Assembly: GCF_001655055.1 (NCBI RefSeq)
Contig: NZ_LXEW01000015.1
Location: 62,001-126,000, forward strand
DNA length: 64,000 nt
Source of the DNA: Providencia heimbachae ATCC 35613
GTDB lineage: Bacteria; Pseudomonadota; Gammaproteobacteria; Enterobacterales; Enterobacteriaceae
Direction: 5' to 3'
Shown here: in pieces, positions 26,635-36,356 of the stretch
Layout of the letters: every line of letters starts with the position of its first letter
Numbering within the stretch: position 1 is the stretch's first letter
Notes under the pieces: model-generated
Databases searched by the model: none
What the model saw: the letters and a program-made list of their open reading frames with translations, nothing else
What the model was told of the DNA's origin: nothing
Translations under genes and position numbers: made by a program

Positions 26635-27043
26635 ATGAAAATTAAAGCTGCAATTTCGGCTCCGTATGATGAAATAATTCAGTTATGGGAGTCTTCCGTA
26701 AGAGCGACACATGACTTTATAACTGAAAAAACAATAGAAGAAGCTTATTCAATATTCTATTAAATAAACTAACCTTAATAAGCTATGCCTAAAATAATTC
26801 GAGTTACAGGTAGGCGACAAGCGAAGATAGTCCGATGAACATAGGTAAACTATGTGATTCGGATAGCTGAGTGTAGTCAACAACCCTGCAACTTGAAGAA
26901 TGATGGGAATAGATGTAAATGAACAAAACCCACAAGCCGTTGGCTTCTACCAACACATGGGGTTTTCACAATATCGCCGCTCTGAATTAGATGGCCAGGG
27001 TAATCCATTTCCTGTTCTGCATATGAGGCTAAATTACCAATGA
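26635..27043 (+). pseudogene. yjaB: Interrupted yjaB-like GNAT acetyltransferase gene
   Basis: The first part (ATG 26635, 42 codons, stop at 26761) encodes IQLWESSVRATHDFITEKTI, and the last part (about 26900-27043) encodes DVNEQNPQAVGFYQHMGF and ELDGQGNPFPVLHMRL. These correspond to the start and end of E. coli YjaB (WCRSVDATHDFL and NVNEQNEQAVGFYKKVGF). About 70 central residues, including the acetyl-CoA loop, are missing, and an ERIC element occupies that place. The two parts are in different frames, so no functional protein is expected. The TGA end overlaps the next gene's ATG, a relic of former coupling. Confidence 0.85.
26785..26910 (+). repeat. ERIC element inside yjaB pseudogene
   Basis: 126 bases, the expected ERIC length of about 127. 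Left end AAAATAATTCGAGTTACAGG then TAGGCGACAAG; centre AACATAGGTAAACTATGTGA then TTCGG; right end CTGCAACTTGAAGAATGATG then GGAAT. This is the best ERIC match in the window. Confidence 0.8.
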
Positions 27044-27600
27044 ATATCATTGAATTAGAAACATCACGTTTAAGATTACGCCATTGGAAGGAAGAAGACA
27101 GAAAGCCTTTTTATTTGCTAAACAGTTCTCTAGAAGTAATGCGTTACTTTCCTTCTGTGCTGAATAAAACGCAAAGTGATCAGTTAATGGATACCATTGT
27201 GAATAAATTTATTGAGCAAAATGGCTGGGGATTTTGGGCTGTAGAATTAAAATCTAATAATCAATTCATTGGTTTTATTGGCTTAAATATCCCTTCACCT
27301 ATACTTCCTTTTTCACCCTGTGTTGAAATTGGTTGGCGCTTGCTTCCTGAACACTGGCGGAAAGGGTATACAACTGAAGGTGCCAAAGCGGTGATTGAAT
27401 TAGCCTTTAATCATCTGAATATCAATGAGCTAGTTTCATTTACCGCCGTCCCCAACACTCCATCTGAAGCGGTCATGAAAAAATTAGGGATGATAAAAGA
27501 TCCCAGCCATTTTCTTCATCCAGCACTTCCTGATGGGCATTGGCTGCAAGAACATGTGCTATATCGTATTAGAACCAATAGCTCACAAACTCAACTGTAG
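27040..27600 (+). CDS. GNAT N-acetyltransferase (RimJ/RimL-like)
   Basis: 186 residues of the GNAT fold found in ribosomal-protein and small-molecule acetyltransferases. Opening ELETSRLRLRHWKEED is typical of the RimJ/RimL group. The acetyl-CoA binding region is in IGWRLLPEHWRKGYTTEGAKAVIELAF (R-x-x-G-x-T/A variant), and the C-terminal part has FTAVPNTPSEAVMKKLGM. Substrate unknown. Its ATG overlaps the stop codon of the broken yjaB-like gene, so it once depended on that frame for translation and may now be expressed poorly or from a new site. Confidence 0.85.
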   Translation: MNIIELETSRLRLRHWKEEDRKPFYLLNSSLEVMRYFPSVLNKTQSDQLMDTIVNKFIEQNGWGFWAVELKSNNQFIGFIGLNIPSPILPFSPCVEIGWRLLPEHWRKGYTTEGAKAVIELAFNHLNINELVSFTAVPNTPSEAVMKKLGMIKDPSHFLHPALPDGHWLQEHVLYRIRTNSSQTQL

Positions 27601-27634
27601 CGATAAAATTATTAGCGACTAATCGCTATGAACT

Positions 27635-28003
27635 TTAATCATTATTTTCTTGGCCAATTAAAAAGGGCAATGCATTTTTCTCCCCCCAAGCCTTAAGCAT
27701 AATTAAAATTGGCTGCAAAGATTGGCCTCGCTCAGTAAGACTATATTCCACTTTAGGGGGAACTTCTGGGTATACTTCGCGATAAACTAAGCCACTCGCC
27801 TCTAACTCCCTTAGCTGCTTTGTTAACATACGTGGCGTGATAAATCGCAATAATCGCTTTAATTCATTAAAGCGCAATGTGCCGCTCATCAAGTGATAAA
27901 GGATCATGCCTTTCCCTTTACCTCCAATAAGCTCCAATGAGGCTTCAACTGGACAAGCTTCATATGAATATGACTCATAGCGTGGTTTTTTGACAGTATC
28001 CAT
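27635..28003 (-). CDS. HxlR-family transcriptional regulator
   Basis: 122 residues from ATG 28003; a longer frame with a TTG start exists six codons upstream but has no ribosome site. The winged-helix HxlR domain is seen in CPVEASLELIGGKGKGMILYHL, LRFNELKRLLRFITPRMLTKQLRELEASGLV and VEYSLTERGQSLQPIL. A cysteine near the start of the domain (CPVE) may sense reactive electrophiles or oxidation, as in YodB/QorR members. Divergent from nfsB with about 100 bases between, so it probably controls this nitroreductase and itself. The intergenic sequence has the palindrome ATATGCATAT near 28050. Confidence 0.85.
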   Translation of the reverse strand: MDTVKKPRYESYSYEACPVEASLELIGGKGKGMILYHLMSGTLRFNELKRLLRFITPRMLTKQLRELEASGLVYREVYPEVPPKVEYSLTERGQSLQPILIMLKAWGEKNALPFLIGQENND

Positions 28004-28106
28004 TATGTACCTATATACCAAAAATGTACGTACTTGTTTAAATCATAGTATATGCATATCATGTTTAACAATCTATTCGCCACTTAATTTTTAATAGGGA
28101 AAAATC

Positions 28107-28760
28107 ATGTCTATTACTGATATCGCAATGAAGCGCTACTCCACAAAATCGTTTGATCCTGCAAAGAAAATTAGCCCAGAAATATTAGAAAAGTTAAAAA
28201 TGTTATTACGCTACAGTCCATCAAGCGTCAATATTCAGCCATGGAATTTTATTATCGCCGAAAGTGAAGAAGCGAAAGCACGTATCGCCAAATCAACCCA
28301 AGGCGATTACCACTTTAATACTTCTAAAATTACAGATGCATCACACGTTGTTGTATTTTGCGCAAAAACCCATGTTAACGAGCAATACTTATCTGAAGTT
28401 TTACAACAAGAAGATACTGATGGTCGCTTTGCGTTACCTGAACATAAAGAAATGATGGCTGGTGCAAGAGATTATTTTATTAATATCCATAAAGATAATC
28501 TGCAAGATTTACCACAATGGCTAGAAAAACAAGTATTTTTAAATCTAGGGAGTTTTTTATTAGGCTCAGCAGCATTAGGCCTTGATAGTGTGCCGATGGA
28601 AGGTCTTGATTTTGATATTCTTGATAACGAATTCAATTTATCTGAACAAGGGCTAAAACCTATTGCCGTTGTATCGCTCGGCTATCGCACTGAAGATGAT
28701 TTTAATGCTCAGCTGACCAAATCAAGATTAGCTGAAGATAAAATTATCACCCTTGTTTAA
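28107..28760 (+). CDS. nfsB: Oxygen-insensitive NAD(P)H nitroreductase
   Basis: 217 residues, the exact length of E. coli NfsB. FMN-binding nitroreductase features: KRYSTKSFD at the N-terminus, LLRYSPSSVNIQPWNFIIA, DASHVVVFCAKT, QEDTDGRFALPEHK, and FLLGSAALGLDSVPMEGLD. The enzyme reduces nitroaromatics and quinones by two-electron steps and activates nitrofurans, so its loss gives nitrofurantoin resistance in enterobacteria. Divergent HxlR-type regulator suggests induction by quinones or similar compounds. Confidence 0.93.
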   Translation: MSITDIAMKRYSTKSFDPAKKISPEILEKLKMLLRYSPSSVNIQPWNFIIAESEEAKARIAKSTQGDYHFNTSKITDASHVVVFCAKTHVNEQYLSEVLQQEDTDGRFALPEHKEMMAGARDYFINIHKDNLQDLPQWLEKQVFLNLGSFLLGSAALGLDSVPMEGLDFDILDNEFNLSEQGLKPIAVVSLGYRTEDDFNAQLTKSRLAEDKIITLV

Positions 28761-28801
28761 TAAATAAACGCCTTTGATAGAATGAAACCATACAAAAAAA
28801 C

Positions 28802-28829
28802 AAAGCCACTTCATTAATGAAGTGGCTTT
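28802..28829. terminator. Bidirectional terminator between nfsB and fdnI
   Basis: A 28-base perfect palindrome with arms AAAGCCACTTCATT and its complement. T residues follow on the plus strand, and CTTTGTTTTTTTG-like sequence follows on the minus strand. Serves both convergent units. Confidence 0.9.
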
Positions 28830-28860
28830 TACTCTTTACGCACACTCGCCAAAGAAAACG

Positions 28861-29514
28861 TTACGACTTTGTTTTTTCTTCTTCAGCTTCTTGCGCTTCA
28901 ACTTCTTTATACCAACGCGGGTGATGCTTTCTTGCCCAGCGACGGCTGACTTTACCTTCCACCATACCGTTGATAGAGCCTTTGACCCAAAATGCCATGT
29001 ACATATGGATCAAAATAGCATGGATAAGAACAATAGCCGCGACAGCGTGAATCAGCAGGCTCCAGCGGATCATCCACATAGGGAATAAATCAGCAAAGTA
29101 AGGACGCCAAATAATGATACCCGTTACCAAGAGTACAAAAATTAGACTCATGATACTCCAGAACATCATTTTTTGACCGGCATTATATTTACCGACATTT
29201 GCTACGTGGTGCTCGTTACCTTTTAATACTTCGATAATATTCTTAAACCACGGAATATCTTGCCTATCCGGTATGTTATGTTTGACAAAACGGACAAACA
29301 TAAACATTAAGACAATGAAGATTAATACACCAAAGAATGGGTGAAGAATTCGTCCCATTTGTGGTGTACCAAAGGTTTCCGTCAACCATTTTAGCGTTGG
29401 GAAAAATAGCGCGATACCCGATAAAGCAACCAAGAAGAAGCTGATGACAACAGTCCAGTGACATGCGCGGTCAATAAATTTTGTCCGAACAATCATTTTG
29501 CTCTTTTTACTCAT
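28861..29514 (-). CDS. fdnI: Formate dehydrogenase-N cytochrome b556 subunit (gamma)
   Basis: 217 residues from ATG 29514, matching E. coli FdnI in length and start ([20 protein letters not shown]). A longer frame upstream overlaps fdnH and is not used in the family. Four membrane helices carry the haem b histidines (e.g. ACHW near 19, HPFFG, and [12 protein letters not shown] near 155-170). It transfers electrons from FdnH to menaquinone at the cytoplasmic side, completing a proton-motive loop with nitrate reductase. The start overlaps the end of fdnH by eight bases. Confidence 0.95.
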   Translation of the reverse strand: MSKKSKMIVRTKFIDRACHWTVVISFFLVALSGIALFFPTLKWLTETFGTPQMGRILHPFFGVLIFIVLMFMFVRFVKHNIPDRQDIPWFKNIIEVLKGNEHHVANVGKYNAGQKMMFWSIMSLIFVLLVTGIIIWRPYFADLFPMWMIRWSLLIHAVAAIVLIHAILIHMYMAFWVKGSINGMVEGKVSRRWARKHHPRWYKEVEAQEAEEEKTKS

Positions 29515-30394
29515 GGTCATCTGTCTCCTCTTCATCATCCACTTCTTTATTAGGTCCAATCCCCACATAGTGGAAAATGAGTCCGGCAAAAGTCGCTATA
29601 AAGCCCACTACAGACAGTGGTTTCAGGACGCCCTGCCACAGATTGATTGGCGTATCAATTTGCGGGTCTTTTGGCAATCCATGATATAGCTGTGGTTTAT
29701 CCGCATGATGAAGCACGTAAACGACGTGTGTACCCCCTACGCCTTCAGGATCGTATATTCCCGCTTCTGCATAGCCGCGTTTTTGTAATTTAGCCACGCG
29801 TTCAGAGCCGTATTCCAACATTTCTTTCTTAGTACCGAAACGAATAGCACCTGTCGGACACGTTTTCACACAAGCAGGTTCCTGACCAACGCTAACCCTA
29901 TCAACACACAACGTACATTTGTACACACGATTATCTTTAGGATTTAATCGTGGAATGTTAAACGGACAACCGGCGATACAGTAACCACAACCGATGCAAT
30001 GCTCTGATTGGAAATCCACAATACCATTAGCATACTGAATGATTGCCCCCGCCGATGGGCAGGCCTTCAAGCAGCCGGGATCGGTACAGTGCATACAGCC
30101 ATCTTTACGGATCAACCATTCTAGTTTGCCATTTTCACTGGTTTCACTAAAACGCATTACCGTCCATGATTTTGCACTTAGATCGGTTGGGTTATCATAC
30201 ACCCCAACACAATGGCCGACTTCGTCACGAATATCATTCCATTCTGAACATGCCACCTGACAGGCCTTGCAGCCTATACAGGATGACACATCGATTAACT
30301 TACAGACTTCAAGTTTGTCGTCGCGTGCCTGTGGTGGAGGCGTAATGCTATTGGTCGCGGAACGTTTAATGATGTCTTGAGATTGCATGGACAT
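29507..30394 (-). CDS. fdnH: Formate dehydrogenase-N iron-sulfur subunit (beta)
   Basis: 295 residues versus 294 in E. coli FdnH. Four cysteine clusters for 4Fe-4S centres: [35 protein letters not shown] and [18 protein letters not shown]-terminal membrane helix ([19 protein letters not shown], about 257-275) anchors it in the inner membrane facing the periplasm. It relays electrons from FdnG to FdnI. Eleven bases separate it from fdnG, and it overlaps fdnI. Confidence 0.96.
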   Translation of the reverse strand: MSMQSQDIIKRSATNSITPPPQARDDKLEVCKLIDVSSCIGCKACQVACSEWNDIRDEVGHCVGVYDNPTDLSAKSWTVMRFSETSENGKLEWLIRKDGCMHCTDPGCLKACPSAGAIIQYANGIVDFQSEHCIGCGYCIAGCPFNIPRLNPKDNRVYKCTLCVDRVSVGQEPACVKTCPTGAIRFGTKKEMLEYGSERVAKLQKRGYAEAGIYDPEGVGGTHVVYVLHHADKPQLYHGLPKDPQIDTPINLWQGVLKPLSVVGFIATFAGLIFHYVGIGPNKEVDDEEETDDHE

Positions 30395-30405
30395 AGTTCC
30401 CTCCC

Positions 30406-33400
30406 TTACGCCTTCTCAATGTTAACTAAAAATGCTTTATACTCAGGTGTCTGAGAGTTAGCATCGCCCACAGATGGCGTCAACGTATTGGTAATAAAGC
30501 CTTTTTGTGTTTTACCCTCGAAGCCCCAGTGAATCGGTAATCCAACCGTTTCAATCGGTTTTCCATCTACGATTAGCGTTTGTAGTCGAGGTGTTACCAC
30601 AGCAACAGCTTTAATGAAACCCCGCTTACTACTGACTTTCACTTGGTCACCCAATGCAATTCCTTTGGCTTTCGCTAAAGTCTCACTGATTTCAACAAAT
30701 TGCTCTGGTTGAGCAATCGCATTCAGGCGAGCATGCTTAGTCCAAGTATGGAAGTGCTCAGTTAAGCGATAAGTCGTACCTACATATGGGAATTCTTTAT
30801 GATCGCCAAGACGTTTCTTGTCTTCATCAAAAATTCGCGCAGCAGGGTTAGAGACTACATTTGGATGTAATGGGTTAGTGCCTAATGGCGTCTCAAATGG
30901 CTCATAATGCTCAGGGAAAGGTCCTTCTGCCATTTTATCAATAGCAAATAGGCGGCCTAAACCTTCAGGTTGCATAATAAATGGACCGGTTCCCACTTCT
31001 GGCGCAGAGCCATTAAAGTCTGGGATATCATTGCCTACCCATTTTTTGCCATCCCATTCAATAAGCACACAATCTTTATTCCATGGCTTACCTTTGGTAT
31101 CACAAGATGCACGGTTGTAAATAACGCGGCGGTTCAAAGGCCATGCCCATGCCCAACCCAGCGTATTACCAATACCCGATGGGTCGCTGTTATCACGATT
31201 AGCCATCTGGTTGCCTTTTTGTGTCCAGCTACCTGTATAAATCCAACAAGATGAAGCCGTTGAACCATCAGCACGTAGCAGCGCAAAGGAACTCAGTAAC
31301 TCACCTTTTTTCGCTTGTAAGTTGCCATCGGCATCATAGAGATCAACCAGTGCAACACCGTTATTCTCTTTTGCAACTTCTTCTGATTCAGGATGGAATT
31401 GACGTTTGTAGTCCCAACGCATCTGCATCAATGGCTCACGACCATTACCACCTTCTTGCTCATACAGCTCACGGATTTTGTATAAAATACCGGTCAGGAT
31501 TTGCCCGTCATTGCGAGCTTCACCTGGGGCATCAGCTGCTTTCCAGTGCCATTGTAACCAACGACCTGAGTTCGCAATTGAGCCATCTTCTTCTGCAAAG
31601 CATGTCGATGGTAAACGGAATACCTCAGTTTGAATCGATGCACTATCAACATCATTCATTTCACCGTGGTTTTGCCAGAAGCTAGCCGTTTCAGTTACTA
31701 GCGGGTCAACAACGATCAAGTATTTTAATTTACTTAAACTGCTAACCACTTTGTTTTTATCTGGGAATGACGCGACAGGGTTAAAGCCTTGGCAAATATA
31801 ACCGGTCACCTCATTTTTACTCATCATGTCAAAATACTTCATGACATCATAAGCTTGATCCCACTTAGGCAACCAATCAAAGCCCCATTGGTTTTCTTGC
31901 TGAGCAGCATCACCATAAAAAGACTTCATCAAGCTGACGAAGAATTTAGGATAGTTACTCCAGTAATTAACCTGATTTGGCAAGGTTGCTTTTGGCGTAT
32001 TCGCGGTTAGATAATGATCAACCGTCAGATGTTTTTCAGAAGGTAACGTCAAGTAGCCCGGTAAGCTTGTTGAAAGCAAACCTAAATCCGTCAAACCTTG
32101 GATATTTGAGTGGCCGCGTAAGGCGTTAACACCCCCACCCGCCATCCCCATATTACCCAGCAGCAGCTGGATCATTGCCATTGTACGAATATTTTGAGCA
32201 CCAACCGTATGTTGCGTCCAACCTAATGCATACAGGAAAGTCCCGGCTTTATCTGCCGCACTGGTGGTTGCTAAGATTTCACATACTTTGAGGAAATCTG
32301 CTTTTGGTGTACCACAAATATTTTCGACGACATCGGGAGTGTAACGTGAGACGTGTTTTCTCAGTTGATTCCAAACACAACGAGGGTCTTGTAATGAATC
32401 ATCGCGTAATGCATGACCATTCTCATCAAACTTGTAGTTCCAACTGGTTTTGTCATACTGACGTTTTTCAGCATCATAACCACTGAATAAGCCATCGTTA
32501 AAATCAAAATCATCTCTAACGATTAAAGCCGCATTAGTGTAATTCTGAACATATTCAGCATTAATTTTATTATTTTCAATCAGGTAAAGCAGTACGCCTG
32601 ATAAAAAAGTAATATCCGTACCTGAACGGATCGGCACGTAGTGATCTGCCACTGATGCGGTACGCGTGAAACGCGGATCGACAACAATCAGTGTTGCATC
32701 ATTATTATTTTTTGCTTCTATCGCCCAGCGAAACCCAACAGGATGAGCTTCCGCAGCGTTTCCGCCCATGACAACGATAACGTTGGCATTTTTAATATCA
32801 ACCCAGTGGTTGGTCATCGCACCGCGACCAAATGTTGGAGCAAGACTTGCTACCGTTGGTCCGTGTCAGACACGCGCTTGGTTGTCGACCGCTAACATTC
32901 CGAGCGATCGTGCAAATTTTTGAGTTAGCATACCCGTTTCGTTACTTGCAGCAGATGCACAGAGCATTCCTGTTGATAACCAACGGTTTACCGTAGTTCC
33001 TTGTTTGTTTTTCTCAACAAAGTTGGCATCACGATCATCTTTCATTAAGCGTGCAATACGCGAGAAAGCATCATCCCAACTTATGCGTTCCCATTTATCT
33101 GAGCCTGGAGCTCGGTATTCAGGGTAACGTAAACGATTTTCGCTTTGTATATAATCCAGCAGCCCTGCCCCTTTCGGGCATAATGCGCCACGGTTTACAG
33201 GGTGGTCAGAATCACCCTCAACATGGAATATAGCGGATTTAGCATTCATGGCGCCGTCGCCCATGCTATATATAAGTAACCCACAACCGACAGAACAGTA
33301 AGTACAAGTATTACGAGTCTCTTTAGACCTTAGTAATTTATTTTCACGTACATTGGCCATTGCCATTCCAGGCATAAAACCTAACGCAGCTACAGTTGTA

Positions 33401-33453
33401 CCTGCCATCCCGCCAGCGCAGATTTTGAAAAACTTTCTGCGACTAACGTTCAT
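30406..33453 (-). CDS. fdnG: Formate dehydrogenase-N catalytic subunit, selenoprotein (alpha)
   Basis: 1015 residues when the in-frame UGA at 32866-32868 is read as selenocysteine 196, the same length and Sec position as E. coli FdnG. The Tat signal [12 protein letters not shown] opens the protein, and the 4Fe-4S cluster motif [14 protein letters not shown]...CPKGAG lies near residues 50-95. The junction [20 protein letters not shown] is conserved, and a SECIS hairpin follows the UGA. Plain gene prediction splits this into 195- and 803-codon pieces. The enzyme oxidises formate in the periplasm with a Mo-bis-MGD cofactor. First gene of fdnGHI; a perfect FNR box lies upstream. Confidence 0.96.
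32826..32868 (-). promoter_or_regulatory. Selenocysteine UGA and SECIS hairpin of fdnG
   Basis: On the minus strand the UGA (32868-32866) is followed by ACACGGACCAACGG. The apical hairpin AGCAA-GTC-TTGCT is at 32839-32851, and the lower stem GACCAA/TTGGTC joins 32826-32831 and 32856-32861. GU in the loop and an unpaired U next to the upper stem match what SelB recognises in the E. coli fdhF SECIS. Confidence 0.85.
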
Positions 33454-33836
33454 TGCTAACCTCTTTATCTTTTTTGTATAAATCGATGAGAGGATATCAG
33501 TCCAATATGATTAGATATTGCCTAAAATCAATTAATATGAAGATAAATGTTTAATTAATATTAACTGAGTAGTTAAACAACGATTACAAATACTACTAAT
33601 AGAGTATTTATTGTTAAATTGATTTAGATCAAATGTTACAATTTGAAAGATTATTAAATATTGATGATTAAAAATGAGGGAATTTAAGTTAAGTAATTAA
33701 ATTTAAGGATTACCCTCTAACCTCTGGCATCATAACAACAAATACCTTTATTAAAATATCATTTCTTGCAAGATTTAGATAATAAATGAATATAATATTA
33801 ATTAAAAGATTCGTTAATATTTTTCAGGTGATAAAT
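33454..33836. other. Divergent gap upstream of fdnG
   Basis: 383 bases between fdnG and an orphan plus-strand gene, very AT-rich. It holds the FNR box listed separately. On the minus strand TAGTAT (TATAAT 4 of 6) lies near the position expected for a class II FNR promoter. NarL heptamers would be expected but none is convincing. Confidence 0.5.
33619..33632. promoter_or_regulatory. Perfect FNR box upstream of fdnG
   Basis: TTGAT-TTAG-ATCAA fits all ten defined bases of the FNR consensus. Centre about 172 bases upstream of the fdnG ATG, implying a leader of around 130 bases if FNR sits at -41.5 as in E. coli fdnG. Confidence 0.8.
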
Positions 33837-35012
33837 ATGCCATTAATTCAATCGCAAAATAATACGTCAAAGTCATTAGCAACTACAAATATAGGCAGCA
33901 TCAATAAAATACCAAAAAATTGGTTACTACCAAAAAATAATTTAGTAGATACAATAAGTTTAAATAATATAAAAGATAAACTACCCGCCCTAGAATTTAG
34001 CGAACCAGAAATAACAGAAATCAACGAACTTAATGATTTAAAAAACACTATTAAAGATAAAATCCTCAATATAACGCAGAATCGATTTCCTGATAAAAAT
34101 GAACACTCAATGGTGGCAATATATGGCTTCAGTCACCAACAACTCGCTACCTATGAATTTATTAAATCCATAAAACCAAATGCAAATGTCGAAACGATCG
34201 CTAAATTTAATCGCCAATTGGGCCTTGTAAAGCGTGATTTTGATCCTGATTATTTTTCAAAACCGTATCTTTATCGATGTCTAAAACAACTTTTGGATGA
34301 CCTTACTTTTGCTCTCAGCCAAGTCCCTCAATGGAGTAATAATAAAGAAGATGTTTACTTCTCTTATTGGAAAAACATCCTAAATGAAAATAAACATAAA
34401 ACTGATATTTTCAATTACATTGATAGCAAAGAAATAACTATTGATGAAAAAACCATATTATTGAAAAAATTGATCGTTAAAAATACACCCGATTCAGTCG
34501 ATGCCGATAAACTAGAAAAATTTATAATTGAGAATAACATTCTCGATTGCAGATCTCTATCTGACATGATGAATAAACTTCATGAACTCTATACATATAA
34601 AAAAGACACTTTATTTAGTAATACTATTGGTTTACTTGAGTTAATCCAAAATCATTTTTTTCGAAATACCAGTAAGCTTGGACTTAAATTTTTTAACGAC
34701 ATCAATGCCTCTGTCATTATGGCATGGAATAGTGACTATGAGAGTTCCCTTTCATTAGATAAAATCAACCAAAAAGAGTATAAAAATGGCAATAGACGTT
34801 CATTTGAGAATAAAGGTGTGGTTGAACCTATTACTTACTCAGAAATAAGATATTTAGATAAAAAATCGAATATATTCAATGATAGTATGGCAAGGATGAT
34901 ATTAACTCAAGACCAAGACAAAATTGCATTTTCCCTTGGATTAAAAAACCAATGGGGTATATATCAGCAACAAGAATTTAAGATCCAACCAAAAAATAAA
35001 TTTAACTCATAA
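33837..35012 (+). CDS. Hypothetical protein, AT-rich orphan (possible effector)
   Basis: 391 residues from ATG 33837, which has AGGTG six bases upstream; an ATG 17 codons earlier has no ribosome site. I do not recognise a family. The protein is hydrophilic, without signal peptide or membrane segments. The N-terminal 50 residues are rich in S, T, N, Q and I (SQNNTSKSLATTNIGSIN), as seen in type III secretion signals. The body is helical (EITEINELNDLKNTIKDKIL, LLKKLIVKNT), and the C-terminal part has GVVEPITYSEIRYLDKKSN. Base composition is more AT-rich than the neighbours, suggesting acquisition. An effector role is only a guess; a hairpin follows the gene. Confidence 0.75.
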   Translation: MPLIQSQNNTSKSLATTNIGSINKIPKNWLLPKNNLVDTISLNNIKDKLPALEFSEPEITEINELNDLKNTIKDKILNITQNRFPDKNEHSMVAIYGFSHQQLATYEFIKSIKPNANVETIAKFNRQLGLVKRDFDPDYFSKPYLYRCLKQLLDDLTFALSQVPQWSNNKEDVYFSYWKNILNENKHKTDIFNYIDSKEITIDEKTILLKKLIVKNTPDSVDADKLEKFIIENNILDCRSLSDMMNKLHELYTYKKDTLFSNTIGLLELIQNHFFRNTSKLGLKFFNDINASVIMAWNSDYESSLSLDKINQKEYKNGNRRSFENKGVVEPITYSEIRYLDKKSNIFNDSMARMILTQDQDKIAFSLGLKNQWGIYQQQEFKIQPKNKFNS

Positions 35013-35038
35013 AGTTATAAGTCTCAGAGTCACTTATT

Positions 35039-35064
35039 TATGCCATCCTCTATTGGATGGCATA
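35039..35064. terminator. Hairpin after orphan gene
   Basis: TATGCCATCC (35039-35048), loop TCTATT, and the exact complement (35055-35064). It lies between convergent genes and has no long T tract on either side. Confidence 0.6.
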
Positions 35065-35068
35065 ATAA

Positions 35069-35335
35069 CTAATTAGATTTAACCAACATTAAAGAAACTC
35101 GTCTTGCAATAGGCAATACAAATAATACAGTCGGAAATGCAATCATCCACGAAAGACCCCAGGAACTGAGCCAAGGCGTTAAAACATCAGATGTAAAACC
35201 TAATGCTCGAATCGTGCTAATTAAAGCAACGATACCACTCATGACAAGGGATAAAAAGAAAGGAACAAGAAAAATCATTGCTCTAGCAGGAAATTTAGGA
35301 ATACCTAAAACGTAGTTTTTATCTTGGTATGACAT
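35069..35335 (-). CDS. DUF2798-type small membrane protein
   Basis: 88 residues from ATG 35335, selected because GGAGT stands seven bases before it; two upstream in-frame ATGs lack a ribosome site. Two membrane helices (FLVPFFLSLVMSGIVALIST, about 22-41, and WLSSWGLSWMIAFPTVLFVLP, about 56-76) with a conserved R at the end of the second helix (IARR) resemble DUF2798. Function unknown. The upstream sequence contains TAAACGGTACG and an AACGTAAACGCTTACGA stretch near 35407 that could be an operator. Confidence 0.75.
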   Translation of the reverse strand: MSYQDKNYVLGIPKFPARAMIFLVPFFLSLVMSGIVALISTIRALGFTSDVLTPWLSSWGLSWMIAFPTVLFVLPIARRVSLMLVKSN

Positions 35336-35652
35336 CAGAGACTCCATAATTAAACGGTACGCACAGCACATAACTGTTAGTACAAAAAAGTTATATGCGT
35401 TGATTAACGTAAACGCTTACGAGTCTTTAAGACCAATCGCGAGTTATTCTATAATCAGTGTCTTTTTTGTCAACGCCTAACTTAAGAAATTATTTATTAT
35501 ATGAGTCTGAATAAATTGGTATCACAACTATCTTTCGGCAAAATTTAACTTTATTCAATTGGCCCTTCACACTCTAGCTAAAGTGGGTCTTTCCACTCGA
35601 TTATTATTAGAATATTGTAGTAAAACAATCACCATTCGAGGGGTAAATAACG

Positions 35653-36351
35653 ATGCAGTATAAAAATGAATTTGGACAACCTGTAGGCCAGTTATTAGAA
35701 AATTGGCTACCAAGACCATCGCCAGAAAGAATTTGTCTTGATGGTGATTACTGCCAAGTTGAGCCCCTGTCGTTAGCGCATGCTGAAAGTTTATATTCTT
35801 CCTTTTCTCAGTTAACGGACACTCGAAATTGGACATGGTTGCCTAATGAAGCACCTCGTGATCTATCTGAATATAAAGTGTGGATAGAAACACAATGTCA
35901 AAAAAATGACCCTTTGTTTTATACAATAAAAGATAAAAAAACCAATCAGTATATTGGTGTATTTGCCCTAATGAGAATAGATGCAATAAATGGTGTTGCA
36001 GAAGTGGGACACGTACACTTTTCACCATTATTAAGCGGCAAAACCATGGCAACTGAGGCGCATTGGCTATTGATGAAATACCTATTTGATATTTTAGGTT
36101 ATCGACGCTATGAGTGGAAATGTAATAGCTTAAATGAACCTTCTCGCCGTGCTGCTTTACGTCTTGGTTTCCAATTTGAAGGACGATTCAGAAATGCACT
36201 CGTCGTGAAAGGCCGAAATCGTGATACAGATTGGTTTTCAATCATTGATTCCGAATGGCCTGCAATTAACCAATCAATAAAATCATGGCTATCACCGACC
36301 AATTACACCAAAGACGGTAAACAATTAAAATCGCTTATTGAGTTTCGATAA
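35653..36351 (+). CDS. GNAT N-acetyltransferase (RimJ/RimL-like, long form)
   Basis: 232 residues. After a 30-residue lead, the GNAT domain runs from about 40 to 205: VEPLSLAHAESLYSSFSQ, FYTIKDKKTNQYIGVFALM, VEVGHVHFSP-like stretch, GKTMATEAHWLLMKYLFDILGYRRYEW (acetyl-CoA binding) and NEPSRRAALRLGFQFEGRFRNALVVKGRNRDTDWF. This shape is common in YdaF/RimL-like enzymes of enterobacteria with unknown substrates. Single gene, its 3' end five bases from the convergent dmsD stop. Confidence 0.87.
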   Translation: MQYKNEFGQPVGQLLENWLPRPSPERICLDGDYCQVEPLSLAHAESLYSSFSQLTDTRNWTWLPNEAPRDLSEYKVWIETQCQKNDPLFYTIKDKKTNQYIGVFALMRIDAINGVAEVGHVHFSPLLSGKTMATEAHWLLMKYLFDILGYRRYEWKCNSLNEPSRRAALRLGFQFEGRFRNALVVKGRNRDTDWFSIIDSEWPAINQSIKSWLSPTNYTKDGKQLKSLIEFR

Positions 36352-36356
36352 GCGTT

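Noticed and set aside
32817..32866. Frameshift or nonsense mutation in fdnG
   Set aside because: The in-frame TGA is at the conserved selenocysteine position and is followed by a SECIS hairpin; the rest of the gene is intact.
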